From positions 1 through 64,000 of the forward strand of contig DEFA01000051.1 in NCBI GenBank assembly GCA_002350525.1: a stretch of 64,000 bases of DNA, read 5' to 3'. This DNA comes from Lachnospiraceae bacterium UBA2864. GTDB taxonomy: Bacteria > Bacillota > Clostridia > Lachnospirales > Lachnospiraceae. Within the stretch, counting starts at the first letter, position 1; each line of letters starts with the position of its first letter. A program made the position numbers and the translations under genes. This document shows, piece after piece, positions 52,944 to 61,584 of the stretch. The notes under the pieces were generated by a model, which worked only from the letters and a program-made list of their open reading frames with translations, had not been told where the DNA came from and ran no database searches.

Positions 52944-54218
52944 ATGAATAAACATAATAAATTACGAGACTTTTATATACTCTGGAGTACCCAGAGCCTG
53001 TCACAGCTCGGAAGCACCATTACCGCATTTGCGCTTACACTGTGGCTTTATGATACAACAGGTTCGTCACTCAGTACGGCAGCACTACGGATATGCACAT
53101 ATACACCGTATATACTGATGAGCATTTTTGCGGGAGCAATTACTGATAAGATCGATAAGAAGAAAGCTATGCTGTTCTGCGATCTGATGGCCGCACTTAC
53201 CACGGTTGCCGTATTTGTCTTATACAAGACGGATACGCTTTCCATATGGCATCTTTATCTTATAAATGCATTTTCGGGCCTTATGAATACGATTCAGCAG
53301 CCTGCATCAGAAGTTGCCTATACCATGGTAATACCAAAAGAGCAATATCAGAAAACCAGCGGACTTCAGTCACTGTCGAGATCGCTCATAACAATCGGAC
53401 ACCCTCTGATTGCACCTATAGTCTATGGATTCGGGGGACTTGATGCCGTTATCGTGATCGACCTCTTTACATTTGCAGTAGCTTTTATCGCACTTTTTGT
53501 ATTCATAAAGATTCCGAATGTGCCGGACAGCAGTGAGAATGAAGGAAGTGTACTGGTACTTGCACGGGAAGGACCCGCCTATCTTAAAGAAAATCCCATG
53601 ATCCTGTATGTGATCCTTTTTATGGCGGGAGTGAATTTTATATCATCGGCTTTTGATGCTGCCCTTCCTGCGTATATAATTTCCAACCCTCGCGGAGGGA
53701 ACTTTATATACGGTGTCGTAACTTCCTGTTCGGGCGTTGCTATGATTTTCGGAAGCCTGATCGTTACGATTCTTCCGAAGCCGAAAAATCGCGTGAAGAT
53801 CATATATCTGTCGATGCTTTTTTCGCTCGCGACCGAAAACTACATTCTTGCATTTTCAAGACTTCCTGTCATATGGTGTATCGGACAGATACTCGGATGG
53901 ATATTTGTACCGGTTATGGCAGCAAATCAAAATGTTATCATGCGCAGTTCCATACCTGCCAGATTACAGGGACGTGTATATGCCTGCAGAAACACCCTTC
54001 AGTTTTTCACCATTCCTCTCGGTCTGGGATTCGGAGGTTTCATGGTCGATCATGTATGCGAACCGCTGATGAAAAATGCAGCTCTTCCGATGCAGTTTCT
54101 ATTCGGAAGCGGCAAAGGTTCCGGTGCTGCACTTCTGCTGTTTATCCTGGGTATAGCAGGAACTGTGATGTGTCTCATATTCGGACATAAACTCAGTAAA
54201 TACAGTTATTCGGATTAA
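52944..54218 (+). CDS. MFS exporter, MefA-like
   Basis: The 424-residue protein has twelve membrane segments and the pattern of MFS drug exporters related to macrolide efflux MefA (FYILWSTQSLSQLGSTITAF; DKIDKKKAMLFCDLMAALTT; GNFIYGVVTSCSGVAMIFGS). It would export a macrolide-like or other small molecule. ATG at 52944 is preferred over earlier codons because AGGAG lies seven bases before it. It is the last gene of the operon with the LytTR and DUF3021 genes, and appears to be under leader-peptide control. A strong terminator follows. Confidence 0.85.
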   Translation: MNKHNKLRDFYILWSTQSLSQLGSTITAFALTLWLYDTTGSSLSTAALRICTYTPYILMSIFAGAITDKIDKKKAMLFCDLMAALTTVAVFVLYKTDTLSIWHLYLINAFSGLMNTIQQPASEVAYTMVIPKEQYQKTSGLQSLSRSLITIGHPLIAPIVYGFGGLDAVIVIDLFTFAVAFIALFVFIKIPNVPDSSENEGSVLVLAREGPAYLKENPMILYVILFMAGVNFISSAFDAALPAYIISNPRGGNFIYGVVTSCSGVAMIFGSLIVTILPKPKNRVKIIYLSMLFSLATENYILAFSRLPVIWCIGQILGWIFVPVMAANQNVIMRSSIPARLQGRVYACRNTLQFFTIPLGLGFGGFMVDHVCEPLMKNAALPMQFLFGSGKGSGAALLLFILGIAGTVMCLIFGHKLSKYSYSD

Positions 54219-54223
54219 TTTAA

Positions 54224-54259
54224 ATGCCCTTACGGAATTTTCCGTAAGGGCATCTTTTC
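54224..54259 (+). terminator. Rho-independent terminator after the MFS gene
   Basis: ATGCCCTTACGG pairs perfectly with CCGTAAGGGCAT around an AATTTT loop and is followed by CTTTTC. It may also serve the minus-strand gene ending at 54275. Confidence 0.9.
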
Positions 54260-54274
54260 ATCATAAGTATATTC

Positions 54275-55474
54275 TTAACTCTGTTTATTCTTTTTCTTCC
54301 TGAACATAAACTTTCTCGCAACATTTATTCCGATCTTATAACCCAGCGGCCTCAGATCCTTATCGGCCTCTTTCAGTTTCTGTCTTATGGGAATACTCTG
54401 AGGACAATGCATCTCGCATTTTCCGCACTCCACACACTGACTTGCAAATGCGGGATCCTTTGTAAGACCAACGGTCTGCGCATACTGAAAACGTCCCGAA
54501 CTCTTGCCTTCTGTATACATAGTATTCCAGCAGGCGAAGGTTCCCGGTATATCCACTCCCTTCGGACATGGCATGCAGTATCTGCATCCTGTACATCCGA
54601 CCTTTTCCTTTTCATGTATGGCCTTCTTTACTTCCTCAAGCATCGCGAAATCTTCATCCGTAAGTGTTCCGGCCTTCATATCGTCTGCGGTCTTACAGTT
54701 CTCTTCAACCATCTGAAGCGAATTCATTCCCGACAGTACTACCGTAACCTCAGGCTGATTATAGAGCCATCTGAAGGCCCATTCTGCCGGAGTCCATCCT
54801 CTTTTACTTGAGGCGAACAGGTTCTTCGCCTTATCCGGAAGCATATTTACGAGCTTTCCGCCTCGGAGAGGTTCCATTATAACCACCGGTATTCCCTTTT
54901 CGGCCGCAGCCTTAAGTCCGCTCACTCCCGCCTGAGTTACCTCATCCAGATAATTATACTGAATCTGGCAGAAGTCCCAGTCATAATCATTCAGAATCTT
55001 TATAAAGTTATCTGTATTTCCGTGATACGAAAAACCTATATTTCTGATCTGGCCGGATGCTTTCTTCGCATCTATCCAGTCATGAATACCCACCGCCTTC
55101 AGCTTCTCCCACATTTCAACATCCGTAAGATGATGCATCAGGTAGTAATCAACGTAATCCGTTCTGAGTCTGGACAATTCCTCATCGAAATACTTGTCCA
55201 GTCCCTTACTGTTTCTGATAAGATATTGCGGAAGTTTTGTTGCGATATTGATCTTATCCCTGATTCCGTTACGCTCCACGATCTCTCCGAGAGCGGCTTC
55301 GCTTCCCGAATAAATGTATGCCGTATCGTAATAATTTACTCCCGCTTTAAAAGCTGCCATAATTTCCTTCTCAGCTTTTTCAATGTCTATACTGTTTCCT
55401 TTTTTTGTAAAACGCATACAGCCGTAGCCAAGCATCGAAAGGTTGTTACCGTATTTATCTTTCCTATATTGCAT
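54275..55474 (-). CDS. aldo/keto reductase with C-terminal 4Fe-4S domain
   Basis: The 399-residue protein has an aldo/keto reductase barrel (YGCMRF, then the catalytic D and Y in GVNYYDTAYIYSG, K in INIATKLPQ and H in YLMHHLTD). A ferredoxin-like tail follows with cysteines in GCTGCRYCMPCPKGVDIP and QCVECGKCEMHCPQSIPI, enough for two 4Fe-4S clusters. Such enzymes in anaerobes couple substrate reduction to electron transfer. GAGGTATG precedes the ATG. Confidence 0.92.
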   Translation of the reverse strand: MQYRKDKYGNNLSMLGYGCMRFTKKGNSIDIEKAEKEIMAAFKAGVNYYDTAYIYSGSEAALGEIVERNGIRDKINIATKLPQYLIRNSKGLDKYFDEELSRLRTDYVDYYLMHHLTDVEMWEKLKAVGIHDWIDAKKASGQIRNIGFSYHGNTDNFIKILNDYDWDFCQIQYNYLDEVTQAGVSGLKAAAEKGIPVVIMEPLRGGKLVNMLPDKAKNLFASSKRGWTPAEWAFRWLYNQPEVTVVLSGMNSLQMVEENCKTADDMKAGTLTDEDFAMLEEVKKAIHEKEKVGCTGCRYCMPCPKGVDIPGTFACWNTMYTEGKSSGRFQYAQTVGLTKDPAFASQCVECGKCEMHCPQSIPIRQKLKEADKDLRPLGYKIGINVARKFMFRKKKNKQS

Positions 55475-55543
55475 AACTCATACCTCATTAAAAAAACGAT
55501 ACAATATAACTCTTCTTGTTATGCTCTGCTTAGCCGGTATATA

Positions 55544-56668
55544 TTATCTGATAGTCACAAGCTCATACTCTCGTGTTCCTATTCCGATTTTCTCAGCATG
55601 CTCAAGGGTTTCAGCCCATGAAACATTCGGATTGCTGTTATGCCATACATCTCCGTGATCATGGAAGCCTTCACTTGCCATGTTGTCACCGAGCTGGCTG
55701 TTTCTTATAGGTTCCGCCTTCTGGCAGAGATCGACACATGCCTGATCGAGTGCTACCGGATCAAAAGATGCAAGCATTCCGATGTCCGGAAGAATCGGCG
55801 CATCATTTTCACCATGACAGTCACAGTTTGGAGATACATCGGTTATCAGACTGATATGGAAATTCGGTCTTCCGACTATAACAGCAGCTGTATACTCTGC
55901 CATCCTCCTGCCTAGCATCTGAGGTGCATCCCAGTTATTATTATGTATCGCATCAAAGGCACAGGCACCGATACATCTTCCGCAGCCTTTGCATTTATCG
56001 GGATCTATCCATGCCTTGTTTCCGTTATAGCTGATTGCATTCGATCCGCATTCCTTTGCACATCTGCGGCAACCTCTGCACTTATCCTCTTCAACATGCG
56101 GCTGCCCGCTGTTATGCTGCTGCATCTTTCCTGCACGGCTTCCGCAGCCCATTCCGATATTCTTTATGGCACCTCCGAATCCCGCCTGCTCATGTCCTTT
56201 AAAATGCGTGAGTGAGATGAAAATATCCGCATCCATAATGGCATGTCCTATATAAGCTTCCTTACAGTACTCTCCGTTAGGAACCGGAACAGCTATATCG
56301 TCCGTTCCTCTGAGTCCGTCGCCTATTATGATCTGGCATCCCGTTGTAACAGTGTTAAAGCCGTTGATGTTTGCGCAGTCAAGATGCTCGAGTGCATGTT
56401 TACGACTGCCCGGATAAAGAGTATTGCAGTCCGTAAGGAACGGCAGTCCGCCCTGCTCTTTTACCACGTCCGCAACAGCTTTGGCATAATTCGGTCTGAG
56501 ATATGCGAGATTTCCCAGTTCTCCGAAATGCATCTTTATAGCTACAAACTTTCCATCCATATCAATGGATTCAATACCCGCAAGCTTTATAAGTTTCTGA
56601 AGCTTTTCTGGCAGACTCGTACCAAGCCCGGTCCTGAAATCCGTAAAATAAACTTTCGATCGTTCCAT
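55544..56668 (-). CDS. DUF362-domain 4Fe-4S protein
   Basis: The 374-residue protein has a DUF362 domain (VAIKMHFGELGNLAYLRPNY; FISLTHFKGHEQAGFGGAIK) with two 4Fe-4S motifs inserted (CRGCRRCAKECGSNAI and CKGCGRCIGACAFDAI). The role is unknown, though related proteins carry electrons. ATG at 56668 follows GGGAGGAG; the frame is open upstream but without a ribosome site. It lies 70 bp before the aldo/keto reductase and may be co-expressed with it. Confidence 0.9.
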   Translation of the reverse strand: MERSKVYFTDFRTGLGTSLPEKLQKLIKLAGIESIDMDGKFVAIKMHFGELGNLAYLRPNYAKAVADVVKEQGGLPFLTDCNTLYPGSRKHALEHLDCANINGFNTVTTGCQIIIGDGLRGTDDIAVPVPNGEYCKEAYIGHAIMDADIFISLTHFKGHEQAGFGGAIKNIGMGCGSRAGKMQQHNSGQPHVEEDKCRGCRRCAKECGSNAISYNGNKAWIDPDKCKGCGRCIGACAFDAIHNNNWDAPQMLGRRMAEYTAAVIVGRPNFHISLITDVSPNCDCHGENDAPILPDIGMLASFDPVALDQACVDLCQKAEPIRNSQLGDNMASEGFHDHGDVWHNSNPNVSWAETLEHAEKIGIGTREYELVTIR

Positions 56669-56740
56669 AAACTCCTCCCTCAAAACCCGTCGAAACACTA
56701 TACAGTATCTTTTTTTATTATAACAAAAAGCCTCTGACAT

Positions 56741-56773
56741 CAAAAGCCCCCGCAAAGAAACTTGCAGAGGCTT
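56741..56773 (-). terminator. terminator of the VTC operon
   Basis: On the minus strand GCCTCTGCAA and TTGCGGGGGC pair with G-U wobble, followed by TTTTGATG. It ends the operon after the beta-helix lipoprotein gene. Confidence 0.65.
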
Positions 56774-56785
56774 CACACATAATTT

Positions 56786-58189
56786 TTAATTCACGCTTTC
56801 AATTGTTTGATTAAATCTTCCCGAGGTTGCGGTATACTCCTCTTCTTTTATCTTAGAGGAACATATGAATATATTCTTATATTCTTTCTCCGGAGTAAAT
56901 GAAAATATTATCTCATTCCTACTGTTTTTTACCTGGAAGAGTGTCCCGCCACTACATACCTCATCCATTGAAACAACCAACTTTCTGATCCCCGATCTTC
57001 CTATATCGGCATCGGTAACTCCCGCTGTTTCCACTGCGATCACATCTCCTCCGAGAACCGTAAAGCCATCGATCGTATCCACTGCTCCGTCGTCATCCTC
57101 TGCCGAACTGAACATATATACTTCTCCGCCTTCTATGACTGCGATCCCGTTGGAATCGAGACAGTCTCCTTCGGATTTGAGACATACGGTTCCTCCGAAT
57201 ATTTTGACATACGGGATATTTTCGCCCGTACCGAATGCATTTATCGTGTCATCAACAGCGTTGATCTTAACCTTTCCGCTGTATATTTCCACCGCATTTC
57301 CTTCAAATCCTTCACGACATTTTTGTATATCCACATTTCCATCTGCTATTGTAAGCTCCGTTTCGCTGTGAATCGCATCGTCGACACACTTAATGCTGAT
57401 GTCTGTACCCCTGGTGTAAAAATATCCTTCTTCAACATGAAGTGCATCGGCTCCGCAATCTATAGCTATACTGCCGCCGGCAATTCTGATTGAGTCTACG
57501 GCTTTGACAGCAGTATGCTTTGCTTTAATATCATAGCATCCGTCTGTGATCTTGATGTCATTCTCGCAGTAGATACCGTCACGGACAGCTGCCATGATAT
57601 AAAGGCTTCCCTTTCCCTGAAATACGATATCGTCTTCGGCATAGATAACGCTTTCCGGTGTATTCGCCGCAGATTTAACAGAATCCGTCGGCGTTGCATT
57701 TTCATCTATAGTAACTTTACCTTCGGAATCACGAAGGCTGTTCTCCGTTCCTTCGGGAAGCGTGATAAATACCTTATCCGCATTTTTAACATATATGCAG
57801 GAGGTTTCCCCGTTAGTCATCTCAACACCTCGAAGAACAAGCTGAACCTTTGAGTTCTTGTTTGCATCAACGGTTACGGATGAGCATGACGACTTTCCTT
57901 CGATCACATATGTACCTTCTCTTTGTATGACGATATTTTCAATTCCGCCTGTCTTCTCTGTCTTTACACAGTTTTCGCTTCCTTCCGGAAGGGATATAAG
58001 CGGTGAATCTTCCCTTAGTCCTATTATTACCGCTTCATCCGTGCTGTAATAGGAATCGAAATCTTTATCGGTAAACAGGCTGTCACCATAGGTCACCCCC
58101 CTTGACTCCATGGAACAGCCTGTCATTAGAAGGAGAATCATTATTATAAGAGGAAGCACACATACACCCCGTATTCGATAGTTTATCAT
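56786..58189 (-). CDS. beta-helix carbohydrate-binding lipoprotein (Cthe_2159-like)
   Basis: The 467-residue protein starts with a signal and a lipobox LLMTGCSM (cysteine about 25). Then come many short repeats with D, G and N turns (VIYAEDDIVFQGKGSLYIMA; GIYCENDIKITDGCYDIKAK), typical of right-handed beta-helix proteins of the Cthe_2159 family, which bind calcium and polygalacturonate. It would lie on the outer side of the membrane. It is the last of three genes with VTC and DUF4956 proteins. How a beta-helix protein works with a polyphosphate-polymerase-like protein is not known. Confidence 0.82.
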   Translation of the reverse strand: MINYRIRGVCVLPLIIMILLLMTGCSMESRGVTYGDSLFTDKDFDSYYSTDEAVIIGLREDSPLISLPEGSENCVKTEKTGGIENIVIQREGTYVIEGKSSCSSVTVDANKNSKVQLVLRGVEMTNGETSCIYVKNADKVFITLPEGTENSLRDSEGKVTIDENATPTDSVKSAANTPESVIYAEDDIVFQGKGSLYIMAAVRDGIYCENDIKITDGCYDIKAKHTAVKAVDSIRIAGGSIAIDCGADALHVEEGYFYTRGTDISIKCVDDAIHSETELTIADGNVDIQKCREGFEGNAVEIYSGKVKINAVDDTINAFGTGENIPYVKIFGGTVCLKSEGDCLDSNGIAVIEGGEVYMFSSAEDDDGAVDTIDGFTVLGGDVIAVETAGVTDADIGRSGIRKLVVSMDEVCSGGTLFQVKNSRNEIIFSFTPEKEYKNIFICSSKIKEEEYTATSGRFNQTIESVN

Positions 58190-58246
58190 GAAAATTCTCC
58201 TTTCCTTCTATCAAAAGCCTGCCCGGTAAATATACGGTGATACAGC

Positions 58247-58927
58247 TTATAATTCATCCATGTTCTTCTCGCATCTGTTAAGCATTATCTCCAGATTACC
58301 GTTCCTCTCGCGAATCTTATCCATGAATTCCTTAACACTTTCAGATGGCTTTACAACAACATCGAAATCCAGTCTGTACATCGTTCCCATGTTACAGGTC
58401 TTAACCTGGATCAGTTCATATCTCTTAAGATAATTCCTAAATATATCATCGAATCTTCCTTCGAAATCGAGGTCCTCAGGTATAGTTATCCTGAGCTTTC
58501 TGGACATCGTCTCTCCTCCTCCGAAACGGATTGCACGCAGGATCAGCTCTATAACGGATACGATCACGGCAAAGATTATCGCCACGAATATATATCCCAT
58601 CCCCGTAGCCAGTCCCGCTGCCATAGCCAGGAAAATACTTGTTATCTCTTCGCCTCTTCCCTGAGCCGATCTGAATCTCACAAGACTAAATGCACCGGCT
58701 ACCGCAACTCCGGTCCCGACATTTCCGTTCACCAGCATGATCACCATTTGTACTATGCACGGAAGTATGACAAGTGTAAGCACAAAGCTCTGGCTGTACA
58801 TTCTTTTTATCATATAAGTTCCGGCTATTATCAGTCCTGCCAAAATTGAACAGAGTGTCGCGATCAGGAAGGCTTCCGCCGTCATGACTCCTCTGTGAAA
58901 TATAGTTTCAAAGATAACATTAAGCAT
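58247..58927 (-). CDS. DUF4956 membrane protein
   Basis: The 226-residue protein has four membrane segments (FLIATLCSILAGLIIAGTYM; FVLTLVILPCIVQMVIMLVN) and then the GAFSLVRFRSAQGRGEEITS motif of DUF4956. The last 75 residues are a soluble domain (RITIPEDLDFEGRFDDIFRN). ATG at 58927 is set by AGGGGGTCC upstream. Its start overlaps the end of the VTC gene by eight bases. DUF4956 proteins regularly accompany VTC proteins. Confidence 0.88.
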   Translation of the reverse strand: MLNVIFETIFHRGVMTAEAFLIATLCSILAGLIIAGTYMIKRMYSQSFVLTLVILPCIVQMVIMLVNGNVGTGVAVAGAFSLVRFRSAQGRGEEITSIFLAMAAGLATGMGYIFVAIIFAVIVSVIELILRAIRFGGGETMSRKLRITIPEDLDFEGRFDDIFRNYLKRYELIQVKTCNMGTMYRLDFDVVVKPSESVKEFMDKIRERNGNLEIMLNRCEKNMDEL

Positions 58928-59687
58928 ATTTTCTGGACCCCCTTCTGTCGTTCTCAAGCTTCCCGGCATAGCCTCTTCCGTACTTGGAAAAAGACGTCTT
59001 ATATATATTCAGCCTGCTGAGTATCCGCGCAATCTCAATCGGCATGGCACCCGCAATCTTAATCTCCATAAGTCTGTCCTCTTCCGGAAGTATCAAAGAG
59101 CCGTAGCCTCCGGACTTAAGTTCGAGATCATGGTCTCTCCATCTTATATTCTTATCAAATGTTATTCTGAATCCGGGATCCTCTATTCCCTGAAATGCGA
59201 GGCGGTCATAGGATATGATCATCCCCGGTCTCAGCTTCTTATACAGACTCACCATGCTGTTTATCTCGTTTTCTATTTGAACATCCGTAAAGCTTACGGT
59301 TTCATCCAGAATCTCCTGCTCCGTATTCTGAAACGGAATCCCAAGATCGAGATGTCTTTTTGCCTCTCCGTAGGGAAGACTGATCCTTCTCTTATAAACT
59401 ACCCCCTCATATTTTTTCTTGATCTCGACAAATGCACTCGTATCTGCATCAGGAACCTTATAGGTTCTCAGTCGCAGCTTTTCTTTATAGATCGGTTTTT
59501 CTATCGATCTTCTGATAAGCCTGTAATCCGGCGTATCATAATAAATGTTATAAATCCTTGTGTTCCCATACATATCGGGCTTTATATAACCCTCCAGCTC
59601 CGATAGAAGCATTTCATATGAACTTTTCGGAACATGATACTTAGTTTCGATACGGGCAAAGCTTTCCTTATAACCCCCATTTTCCAT
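58920..59687 (-). CDS. VTC-domain (polyphosphate polymerase-like) protein
   Basis: The 255-residue protein fits the VTC domain (PF09359): RIETKYHVPKSSYEMLL at the start, the basic residues YKEKLRLRTYKV and FVEIKKKYEGVVYKRRISLP, and acid E in LMEIKIAGAMPIEIARILSR. In yeast Vtc4 this domain makes polyphosphate from ATP; bacterial forms are less studied. Its basic tunnel residues are conserved here. AGGAGGGG precedes the ATG. It is first in the three-gene operon whose promoter is preceded by direct repeats. Confidence 0.88.
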   Translation of the reverse strand: MENGGYKESFARIETKYHVPKSSYEMLLSELEGYIKPDMYGNTRIYNIYYDTPDYRLIRRSIEKPIYKEKLRLRTYKVPDADTSAFVEIKKKYEGVVYKRRISLPYGEAKRHLDLGIPFQNTEQEILDETVSFTDVQIENEINSMVSLYKKLRPGMIISYDRLAFQGIEDPGFRITFDKNIRWRDHDLELKSGGYGSLILPEEDRLMEIKIAGAMPIEIARILSRLNIYKTSFSKYGRGYAGKLENDRRGSRKYA

Positions 59688-59780
59688 ATTTAAAACCCCT
59701 CCTCCTTTTTACCAAAGGATCTGTCCCATTTGTAAATCCGGTTCCTTTGGTAAATTGCACAACACCCTTTGTGCATATTT

Positions 59781-59857
59781 ACTATAACGTTGAGAAAAGT
59801 GTCATTCAATGAAAATGTTCTGAGTCGGGGGGATTTGTTACGAACTGGGGGGATTTG
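59781..59857 (-). promoter_or_regulatory. VTC operon promoter with LytTR-type direct repeats
   Basis: On the minus strand TTGAAT (59804-59809), 17 bases, then TATAGT (59781-59786) form a clear promoter. Just upstream, CAAATCCCCCC occurs twice (59847-59857 and 59827-59837), start-to-start distance 20 bp, that is two helical turns. Direct repeats in this place are the binding pattern of LytTR activators, and a LytTR response regulator gene lies next door. Confidence 0.65.
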
Positions 59858-59860
59858 CAC

Positions 59861-59895
59861 AAAAAAACTCCGCATCACACGATGCAGAGTTTTTC
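59861..59895 (-). terminator. terminator of the LytTR response regulator gene
   Basis: ACTC-GCATC-acac-GATGC-GAGT forms a stem with runs of A before and T after on both strands (TTTTTTTG on minus). It separates the regulator gene from the VTC promoter. Confidence 0.8.
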
Positions 59896-59897
59896 TG

Positions 59898-60599
59898 TCA
59901 TACATTATTAAGTTCTTTTATACAATACTGTTTATATCGATCTATAAACTTAAAGACATACTTATCCGAAACCTTAAGTCTCTTATCATCTATTACCACA
60001 TACCTTTTACCGTGACCGACTGTTATGATTTTCTTTACATATCTGAAGTTTATTACGTAACATCTATGTGCCCTGCAGAAATCATATTCTTTCAGGACCT
60101 CTTCCATCTCGTTCATACTCTCACGATGAAGTATCTCCCGTGAATCTTCGGATATCAGTCTGACATAGGCTCCGTCCGACTGAACATACTTGATATTTCT
60201 GATATTCAGTCCTTCAATCGTAAAGTTGCTGCCTGTTTTTATCTCGATCGCTCTGGTAAGATAAGAAGACAGTTTTTCTCCCACCTCGCTCTTATCTATA
60301 AATCCGAGAACATTTATCCCGAAGGATTCTTTGACATAACTGTCATAACCGGTCACAAAGATAATGATGGTGTCCAGCCGGTTTTCCTCAATATAGTCCT
60401 TTACGTCAATTCCGCTGTCTTCACCGATCTCAATATCCAGAAGAAGAATATCTATGTCACCTATATCCCTTTTTAGATTCTGAATATTATCGTATTCCAG
60501 TATATTGAAATCCCTTCCCGAAGATTCCCGAATACGTTCACACTCTGCTACTATTCCCTGCCTTACCAATTTGATGTCGTCGCAAACTGCTATATTCAA
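59898..60599 (-). CDS. LytTR-family response regulator without a kinase nearby
   Basis: The 233-residue protein has a receiver domain (N-terminal IAVCDDIKLVRQG, phosphoacceptor aspartate in DILLLDIEIG, conserved T in IIFVTGYDSY, and K-like switch in GFIDKSEVG) and a C-terminal LytTR DNA-binding domain (IKYVQSDGAYVRLI; RAHRCYVINFRYVKKIITV). TTG is the start; GAGGAGG lies 11 bases upstream and no other start fits. No histidine kinase gene is adjacent. It very likely controls the VTC operon, whose promoter has suitable repeats, and may control itself. Confidence 0.9.
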   Translation of the reverse strand: MNIAVCDDIKLVRQGIVAECERIRESSGRDFNILEYDNIQNLKRDIGDIDILLLDIEIGEDSGIDVKDYIEENRLDTIIIFVTGYDSYVKESFGINVLGFIDKSEVGEKLSSYLTRAIEIKTGSNFTIEGLNIRNIKYVQSDGAYVRLISEDSREILHRESMNEMEEVLKEYDFCRAHRCYVINFRYVKKIITVGHGKRYVVIDDKRLKVSDKYVFKFIDRYKQYCIKELNNV

Positions 60600-60679
60600 T
60601 ACCCGATAGCCCTCCTCTTCTTATGAATTCCATTAAAACAATAACAAGAGTTTACCAAATTTTCGGATTTTTTTACAGC

Positions 60680-60723
60680 ATCGTTTACGACCTTCGTGTG
60701 TATTTATCGTTTACGGTCTTCGT
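60680..60723 (+). repeat. two 18-bp direct repeats upstream of the LytTR regulator gene
   Basis: ATCGTTTACGACCTTCGT (60680-60697) is repeated as ATCGTTTACGGTCTTCGT (60706-60723), 16 of 18 identical and 26 bp apart. They lie about 80-125 bp before the regulator's start codon, in its promoter region, directly after the stop of the preceding gene. Confidence 0.7.
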
Positions 60724-60728
60724 AATTA

Positions 60729-61481
60729 TTACTTCAATTTGATTGAAGATATTATCGCTTCCATATCTTCCGAATAATCATATCCTTCATCGGAAGCCAT
60801 GATAAATGTATAGATATCTGAACCTATCTGTACATAGAGTATCGTACCGTATATCTTCGAATCTCCCGAAACAGCTTCTCCGGTAAAGACGTGACCGGTT
60901 CTATCGCCTATTGCTACAGTTCTGACCTCCGTCACATTACTGAATCCACCTTCTTCTATTCCCTGCTTTGCACCCTGAATGCCGGCATCCGAATCAAGAT
61001 TCGCTCCGTTAAGCGGCTGTCTGTTCAGCATCATCCTTGCATGCTCTGTATAGAAGAAGTAGCATTTATTCTGATCCGGAGCTGATGTACCCATCCAGTT
61101 TTTCGGGATTGTAAAGCTTACCTTCATATACTCAATCTCTGTCTCTTCTTCCGGTGAGCCTATCACTTCCTGAACCGTGTTGGAATCACTGAGTATTACC
61201 GCTCCGCTCTCAGCTTCCTCCGTTTTATCCTCTGCCGATTCGGTTGTACTACCCGCTTCCGCCGAACTTTCCGATTCGGTCTTTTCCTCTGTATCAACAC
61301 TTTCCTGTTTTTCTTCCGTCGTCGCTTCCGTACTTGATATAACATTTATCGCTTCCTGCGTTGTTACTTCAACACTGTCCCTTTCCTTCGACGGAAGTGA
61401 TATTATGATGATACCTACGATCAGCCCGAGAAATATTACAAGGCATACGATCACAAAAATTTTAAATGCTTTACTTTCCAT
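60729..61481 (-). CDS. membrane-anchored protein with low-complexity linker
   Basis: The 250-residue protein has one N-terminal membrane segment (FKIFVIVCLVIFLGLIVGII), a long linker rich in E, T and S (residues about 30-105), then a 140-residue extracellular domain (VSFTIPKNWMGTSAPDQNKC; ILYVQIGSDIYTFIMASDEG). The last part recalls PsbP/DcrB-like folds in secreted lipoproteins, but I cannot assign it. ATG at 61481 follows AGGGGGAA. It lies before the response regulator on the same strand. Confidence 0.75.
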   Translation of the reverse strand: MESKAFKIFVIVCLVIFLGLIVGIIIISLPSKERDSVEVTTQEAINVISSTEATTEEKQESVDTEEKTESESSAEAGSTTESAEDKTEEAESGAVILSDSNTVQEVIGSPEEETEIEYMKVSFTIPKNWMGTSAPDQNKCYFFYTEHARMMLNRQPLNGANLDSDAGIQGAKQGIEEGGFSNVTEVRTVAIGDRTGHVFTGEAVSGDSKIYGTILYVQIGSDIYTFIMASDEGYDYSEDMEAIISSIKLK

Positions 61482-61584
61482 ATTTTTCCCCCTGTTACCC
61501 GATATTCGTAAGTATATCATCCGTAAAGAAATATAGTCAAAATTGTGACTTAAATTTCATGTTTGTATCTATCTTGTATCCGAT

